Of a stretch of 64,000 nucleotides of DNA, positions 59,391 to 64,000 are shown one piece after another (within the stretch, counting starts at the first letter, position 1; every line of letters starts with the position of its first letter). Below the pieces are notes generated by a model, which was not told the DNA's origin, did not search any database, and saw only the letters and a program-made list of their open reading frames with translations. Position numbers and translations under genes: made by a program. Origin of the DNA: Megalobrama amblycephala (Eukaryota; Chordata; Actinopteri; Cypriniformes; Xenocyprididae); the NCBI RefSeq assembly GCF_018812025.1, contig NC_063062.1:7317058-7381057 (forward strand), read 5' to 3'.

Positions 59391-59606
59391 ATGGCAGCCG
59401 GGGGAGGATGCGGGGAATCGGTGGATCAGTACCGGGCAGAGGTGGAAAGGCTGACCCGTGAGCTCGCAGAAGCGAACCGGGAGAAGATTCGGGCTGCGGA
59501 ATGCGGTCTGGTGGTGTTGGAGGAGAACCAGACGCTCAAGCAGCAGTACGCGGAGCTCGAGACCGAGCAGGAGGCTCTCAAACAGGAGTTAGAGCAGCTG
59601 CAGGAG
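59391..59606 (+). CDS. bicd1: Bicaudal-D adaptor, first coding exon (bicd1-like)
   Basis: This exon encodes the first 72 residues of a BICD-family dynein/dynactin cargo adaptor that links Rab6 vesicles and other cargo to dynein on microtubules. After a short Gly-rich start, the sequence [20 protein letters not shown] followed by [20 protein letters not shown] and [12 protein letters not shown] is the N-terminal coiled coil. It matches vertebrate BICD1 more closely than BICD2, for example in the VD.Y start and the LVVLEE..TLKQQY run. The start ATG is in a GGCGATGG context, downstream of a GC-rich leader. The exon ends exactly in frame at a GTAAAC donor (59607). No second exon is recognisable before 64000, so intron 1 exceeds 4.3 kb. 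Whether it is the a or b paralogue cannot be told. Confidence 0.92.
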
Positions 59607-59772
59607 GTAAACATAGCTTCGACGGTCTGATATGTAGGCTATGTATATGTGTATAGGTCTGGAACAATATAAATGTCTGTAAATGACAGGATTCATGATA
59701 ATATTTGATATGTATTTTAACCTGTCACTAACAGTACCAAAGAATTTTCATGGTAGCCTATTGTTTTGTAAG

Positions 59773-60065
59773 TAAAAAATGCTGGGTTAAAGGCAACCCA
59801 AGTTGGGTTAAATATGGACAAACCCAGCAGGTTGGGTTAAAGGGCACCTATTATGCCCTCTTTCACAAGATGGTCTGGTCAAGTTTCTGCTTAAAATACC
59901 CCACAAATTTTGCCCCTATTTGGGGGTGAGCAAAAACATGCCTTTTACTATATTACTATATTGCTGGCTTAAAAAATAAATAAATCCAAAATTGGTTGAA
60001 AAAAATGGCTGGTTGAAAACAACCCAATCTCTGGGTTTGTCCCTATTTAACCCAGCAATTTTTAT
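59773..60065. repeat. Foldback with AACCCAGC/GCTGGGTT units in bicd1-like intron 1
   Basis: Left AAAAAATGCTGGGTTAA and CAACCCAAGTTGGGTTAAAT; right, inverted, CTATTTAACCCAGCAATTTT. Split by the AGGGCACC fragment. Confidence 0.7.
59841..59945. repeat. Fragment of a TTAA-type AGGGCACCTATTATGCCC element
   Basis: TTAA (59837-59840) followed by AGGGCACCTATTATGCCCTC. The text fades at about 59945 without a right end. It is inserted in the GGGTTAA foldback. Confidence 0.6.
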
Positions 60066-60698
60066 ACGTTTTGAAATATTGTTGAAAGAAATTGAGTCAT
60101 TGCTGTGCTGTAGGTAAATTGTAGACTTGCTCAAGTGAGGATTGATTCTGGTTTCATAGGTTTATGAAGAATCTTTGGCCCATAAAGTCTATCTCTGCTG
60201 GGAAATTTTGTCTTCTTTTTGTGTATCTCTGTCTGAATCCCAGCAATATGTTTACTCAATAGCATGTTGTTGGCTTATTAAGTGTGATGCCATGTGTGAA
60301 GCTATTTGTATATACTTTTATTATTATAAAAATTCTCTCAAAACTATTTATAAAACATCATATTCACTCTCAGTCCATGCTTTTTTTCATTGTTTGGTTT
60401 TCTTACATCCTTAATGTTAAGAACAATGAGGCAAATGGAGTGAACGGTAACCATCTAAAGTGGACACCCATTGCTGTATTCAACTGACCACACTGTAACA
60501 TATCTGGGACAAATGGACTCTTTTAGAGAAGTGAAATGATGAAGAGATAGGGATGAAAGGAGAGAAACAGAGGAAAACTGATGACAATAAAAAGATGGAA
60601 CAAGATATTTTCTTACTGCTGCAGTGATCCAGGGACTGTGGCTGCACAGTGTGACTGATGACAAAGAGGGGTAGGGATACATGTGATGTGTTGTATTA

Positions 60699-61197
60699 AC
60701 TACAGTACCGTTCAAAGGTTTGGGGTTGGGAAGATTTTTAATGTTTTGAAAATGTTGTGAAAGAAGTCTCTTTTGCTCACCAAGGCTGTATTTATTTGAT
60801 AATAACAGTAATATTTTGAAATTTTATTGCAATTATTACATAATCTATTTGAATATATTTTAATGTAATTCCTGTGATGGCAAAGCTGTATTTTAAGCAT
60901 CATTACAACATCCTTCAGTGTCACATGATCCTTCAGTCTAATATGTTGATTTGGTGCTCAAGAAACATTTTTCATTAATGCCAATGTTGAAAACGGTTGT
61001 GATGCTTAATATTTTTGTGGAAATTTTGATGCTTTTTCAAGATTTTTTGTTGAATTGAACATTCAAAAATAGCATGTCTTTGAAATATAAATCTTTAGAA
61101 CACTTTATAAAAGTCATTACTGATCCTTTTGATCAATTTAAAGTATTAATCTCTTTTAAAAAATTCTTATTGACCCCAAACTTTTAAACAATAGTGT
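60699..61197. repeat. CAAAAGTTTGG-type repeat, about 500 bp
   Basis: Left TACAGTACCGTTCAAAGGTT, right TTGACCCCAAACTTTTAAAC. Internal 'ctcaccaaggctgtatttat' and 'cacatgatccttcag' blocks shared with the copies at 22, 36, 42 and 44 kb. Confidence 0.8.
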
Positions 61198-62618
61198 CTG
61201 TTGCTTATATAAACTGAACGGAAAAGATGACCGCCATTGAAGCAGAGTAACTTGACCTTTTGACCTTTGTTTAGGTTGTCTTCATTGGTGTTTTCAGTGT
61301 AGTATAAAAAATAAAGACTAGCTCAAATAAAAATTCACATTTTTAAAGTCACATAGAAATATCATTTGATGTTATTTGGACCCATTTTATTTCAAAGAAT
61401 GAATCTTAATTATTTTATGAGTGTCACTGTGTTACCCTAATGACCCCTAAATTCCCCTGAAGTAAAGCAATGACTATAACTAATGGGTCTTTGTTTAGTT
61501 TGACAATGTGTATGAATGCTTATCTCAGACATTTATAGTTATTTACTGACAGCAGTGAGTCATTTGCAGTGAATAACTGTCATGAAATTGTGTCAGTAAT
61601 TGCATTTTTTCGTGGCAGCTCCCCCTCTGGCTACTGTAGTCTGCCCCGTGGGCTTGTCTTTAATTAACTCTATCATGCAAATCATGATACAGCTTGTCTT
61701 TCCAAGCCAGCCAAAAATTGGGGTCATAATTTACCTTCATTGTATCAATTAGTTTGGAATTGCATAGAACTGTGCAGCATCTGTTAGTTATTTGCAATGC
61801 GGTAAATGTGTGTTATCTATACAGATTTAATTTCAGAAAAATAAAAAATGCATTTTCTTTTTTATTTAGGAAAGCTTTGAGTACAGAAAGTCCACACAGT
61901 TCAAATGCAGATTTATCTTAGGGTTCATGATACGATCAATAATGCACATCTGTTTGGGTCCTTGGATTTCGAATAGTATCTCTATCTCTCTTTCTGTTCA
62001 AAGCATCTGTGCTGTTTATAATAGAGTCTGTCTGCGGCTGATAGTCTTGTGAAGGGCACGAGTGCTGGAGGTGATATTTCGTCTCAAGGATTGACTTGCT
62101 GTATTTGGTGTTTTTTTTTTTCTTCTCTTTATCTATCTCTGTTCCTCCTTTATTTTAATGAATATTAAACCGAATATAAAAGACCACACTGCACCATTTG
62201 CTTTTGGGCAATTCCTCTGAGAGTTTTCCCAGAATTTACTTGCAAATCAGATTCTCTGAATGTGCAAGAGAAGGAAATACCATATGAGATATACCAATTT
62301 CTGAGGACAATTTCAGGTCATTTTCACACATGGTTCATTTGGATTGTTTGTTTCGGAATCTGGTGCATTTTCTCTCTTAGTTCTGTTCATTTAGGCATAT
62401 ATGAACATGGCAGTCATGCTCGGATCTGCAAAAAAGCATATATATATATATTTGTATTAACAATGTTTTATTGTTCCCATATATCCTAGTAAGAACTTTG
62501 CAATTTGTAATTATTGCTGTAATTTGCCTCTTTTGTGTGTTAAGCATAACTGTGGGTATACTTTTTTTTTTTTCTACAGTGAATGAAATGCACATATTTT
62601 CAAGTGTGGGTATATGCA

Positions 62619-62763
62619 GGTTGGAGTAATGGGCATAGCGAAAGGTTGGGGTATGGATAAAGGTCTTTATCATTGGTCGTGAAAGCTGTCTGTCAGGGTG
62701 TGGGGTGAGGTTAGGTGTTAGTTTTTGCAATTCACCTTTCGGCTCGCCCATTACTCCGACCTG
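62619..62763. repeat. 145-bp foldback GCAGGTTGGAGTAATGGGC
   Basis: Left GCAGGTTGGAGTAATGGGC with GCGAAAGGT pairs with right ACCTTTCGGCTCGCCCATTA and CTCCGACCTGT. The minus-strand ORF here is a by-product. Confidence 0.65.
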
Positions 62764-62980
62764 TAGCTATCCCTGTCTCCATATTTTAGTTAGCACACAG
62801 TTGGTTGGTTATTTTTCCTATTCATAAAGTCAGAATTGATATTAGAACTCATCACTTAATTGATTATCTTGTTAAATGGAGCATAAAGAACAAGATAATT
62901 AGAATTTAGCCATTGGAAAACAGGCCAGTACCATTAGTTTATTAAATGTATTATCTGTATTAACCCAAAACCCTGCTTAA

Positions 62981-63159
62981 AGGGATAGTTCACCTAAAAT
63001 TGAAAATCACTTACTTGCCCTCATGTTAGATGTTAGACCCCACTGACTTTCATTGTATGGACCAGAAACACTGAGAAAAACATATTTTTCAAAATTTCTT
63101 CTTTTGTGTTCTAGAGAAAAACATTCGGATGAAAAAATTTCAATTTTAGCAGAATCCCT
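62981..63159. mobile_element. TTAA-type GGATAGTTCACC MITE, internally deleted, 179 bp
   Basis: TTAA on both sides (62977-62980, 63160-63163). Left end AGGGATAGTTCACCTAAAAT. Right end keeps TTTCAATTTTAG and ATCCCT with part of the terminal repeat altered. Confidence 0.8.
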
Positions 63160-63651
63160 TTAAGTTCAATAGTAAGATGTTTTCTATTCACAGGCAGTTT
63201 TTGTTAACTTGTTAGTTTTTTTTTTTTTAATAAATCTTCATCCACAAAAGAATTCAAATGATTCATTGTTTTGCGTTTGTTTTTTTAATCTACTTGTGGT
63301 AAACAGCAAATAGAGCTCAAAATGTTTTTCAGTCCCTCAGGAGTCAGGACACAGACTGTTGAGTGTTTTATGGTTACAAATGGAGGGTGTTTGTGTGTAC
63401 TTGAACAATGTAGTGCCCTGCAGTTCTGTTTCCACTGAAATGCTCTTGATCTGACTTGATCTAAAGGACAATGATAAGACAGGAGAAATTACATTTTTTT
63501 GGAGATGCTGCACATCTAATATGCAGCTGAAAGTTTATATTCTATGCTATTTTCAACTTATAATGCATTCAAACTAAACATTTGATTAGTTAATGCATTC
63601 TCTGAATCAAACCCATATCCTTGGCCTTTCTAGCGCAATTAGCTTTTAAAC

Positions 63652-63884
63652 TATAGACCTTATTTTCCAGAGAAACAAGTGCGCTGCCATCTTTAGAATA
63701 TTGTCTTTGAACTTCCGTTTTAGCGGTAGCCCTGTATATTTCTATGGCATAGTTGTTGAAGAATAATTAGCTGGTGAAGTGGACTTCATTCATAAATACA
63801 TAAGATCGCTGTGGAAATACAAGCCGGAAGTCAAAAGACAACGAGCGCAGCGCTGAAAAGGGACGGGGCTACATAAGGTCTATA
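63652..63884. mobile_element. TATAGACCTTAT element copy 3, 233 bp, internally deleted
   Basis: Same ends and flanking blocks as the copies at 24.4-25.1 kb, but lacks about 95 bp of the centre (the 'gttatcatgagcattgttat' part). In bicd1-like intron 1. Confidence 0.8.
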
Positions 63885-64000
63885 CCATGTCATTTTAGGC
63901 TTTAAATAATCCTCAAGGGACTCAATATGCTACACACAAGTAGTCACAATGTGAAGGCTGAGGTTGTTTTCTCACAGATGTTTAATGCACTAATCGACAT

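Larger units (their letters stand above)
59607..64000 (+). other. bicd1-like intron 1 (runs off the window)
   Basis: No coding exon is recognised in this 4.4 kb. It holds a GGGTTAA-rich foldback (59773-60065), a CAAAAGTTTGG-type repeat (60699-61197), a conserved-looking stretch near 61560-61760, a small foldback (62619-62763), a TTAA element (62981-63159) and a third copy of the TATAGACCTTAT element (63652-63884). Confidence 0.7.

Noticed and set aside
62377..62751. 124-codon minus-strand ORF in bicd1-like intron 1
   Set aside because: It spans a small foldback and an AT-rich run, with no domain and antisense to the gene.

Overview
The window is vertebrate nuclear DNA from a teleost, most likely a cyprinid. 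It is AT-rich, has long TA microsatellites, and has split genes with GT-AG introns. It is packed with DNA transposons typical of carp-like fish: Tc1-like elements, hAT-type elements with 8-bp target duplications, and many TTAA-bounded elements. There is no operon-like organisation. No tRNA, rRNA or CRISPR array was found.

Layout. Positions 1-43,300 are essentially a gene desert made of repeats and unassigned AT-rich DNA. The one coding-like signal there is an unidentified 71-codon exon-like block at 21,552-21,764 (minus strand). The main gene lies on the minus strand from about 57,902 down to 43,305. It is a 13-exon SLC23 (nucleobase-ascorbate transporter) gene, closest in its signature motif to the nucleobase-type member (SNBT1/Slc23a4). 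Its exons were reconstructed from splice sites and codon phase. All exons are well conserved, but the printed sequence has three single-base indels: one in exon 4 and two in the last exon. Either the gene is newly degenerating or the sequence has small indel errors. At 59,391 on the plus strand the first coding exon of a bicaudal-D gene (bicd1-like) starts divergently. The rest of the window, to 64,000, is its first intron.

Mobile elements. Two nearly identical 1.6-kb Tc1-like transposons lie at 17,983-19,616 and 44,897-46,510, the second inside an SLC23 intron. Each carries a broken transposase. A head-to-head palindromic Tc1-type derivative sits in another SLC23 intron. At least nine TTAA-flanked elements are present, including a piggyBac-like derivative that keeps the start of a transposase. 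Several nested stacks are readable. The best is 13,385-16,285, where three hAT-type elements each keep an 8-bp target duplication.

No genuinely new biological system is evident. The items most worth following up are the frame status and substrate class of the SLC23 gene, the orphan exon, and the datable nested-transposon stacks.
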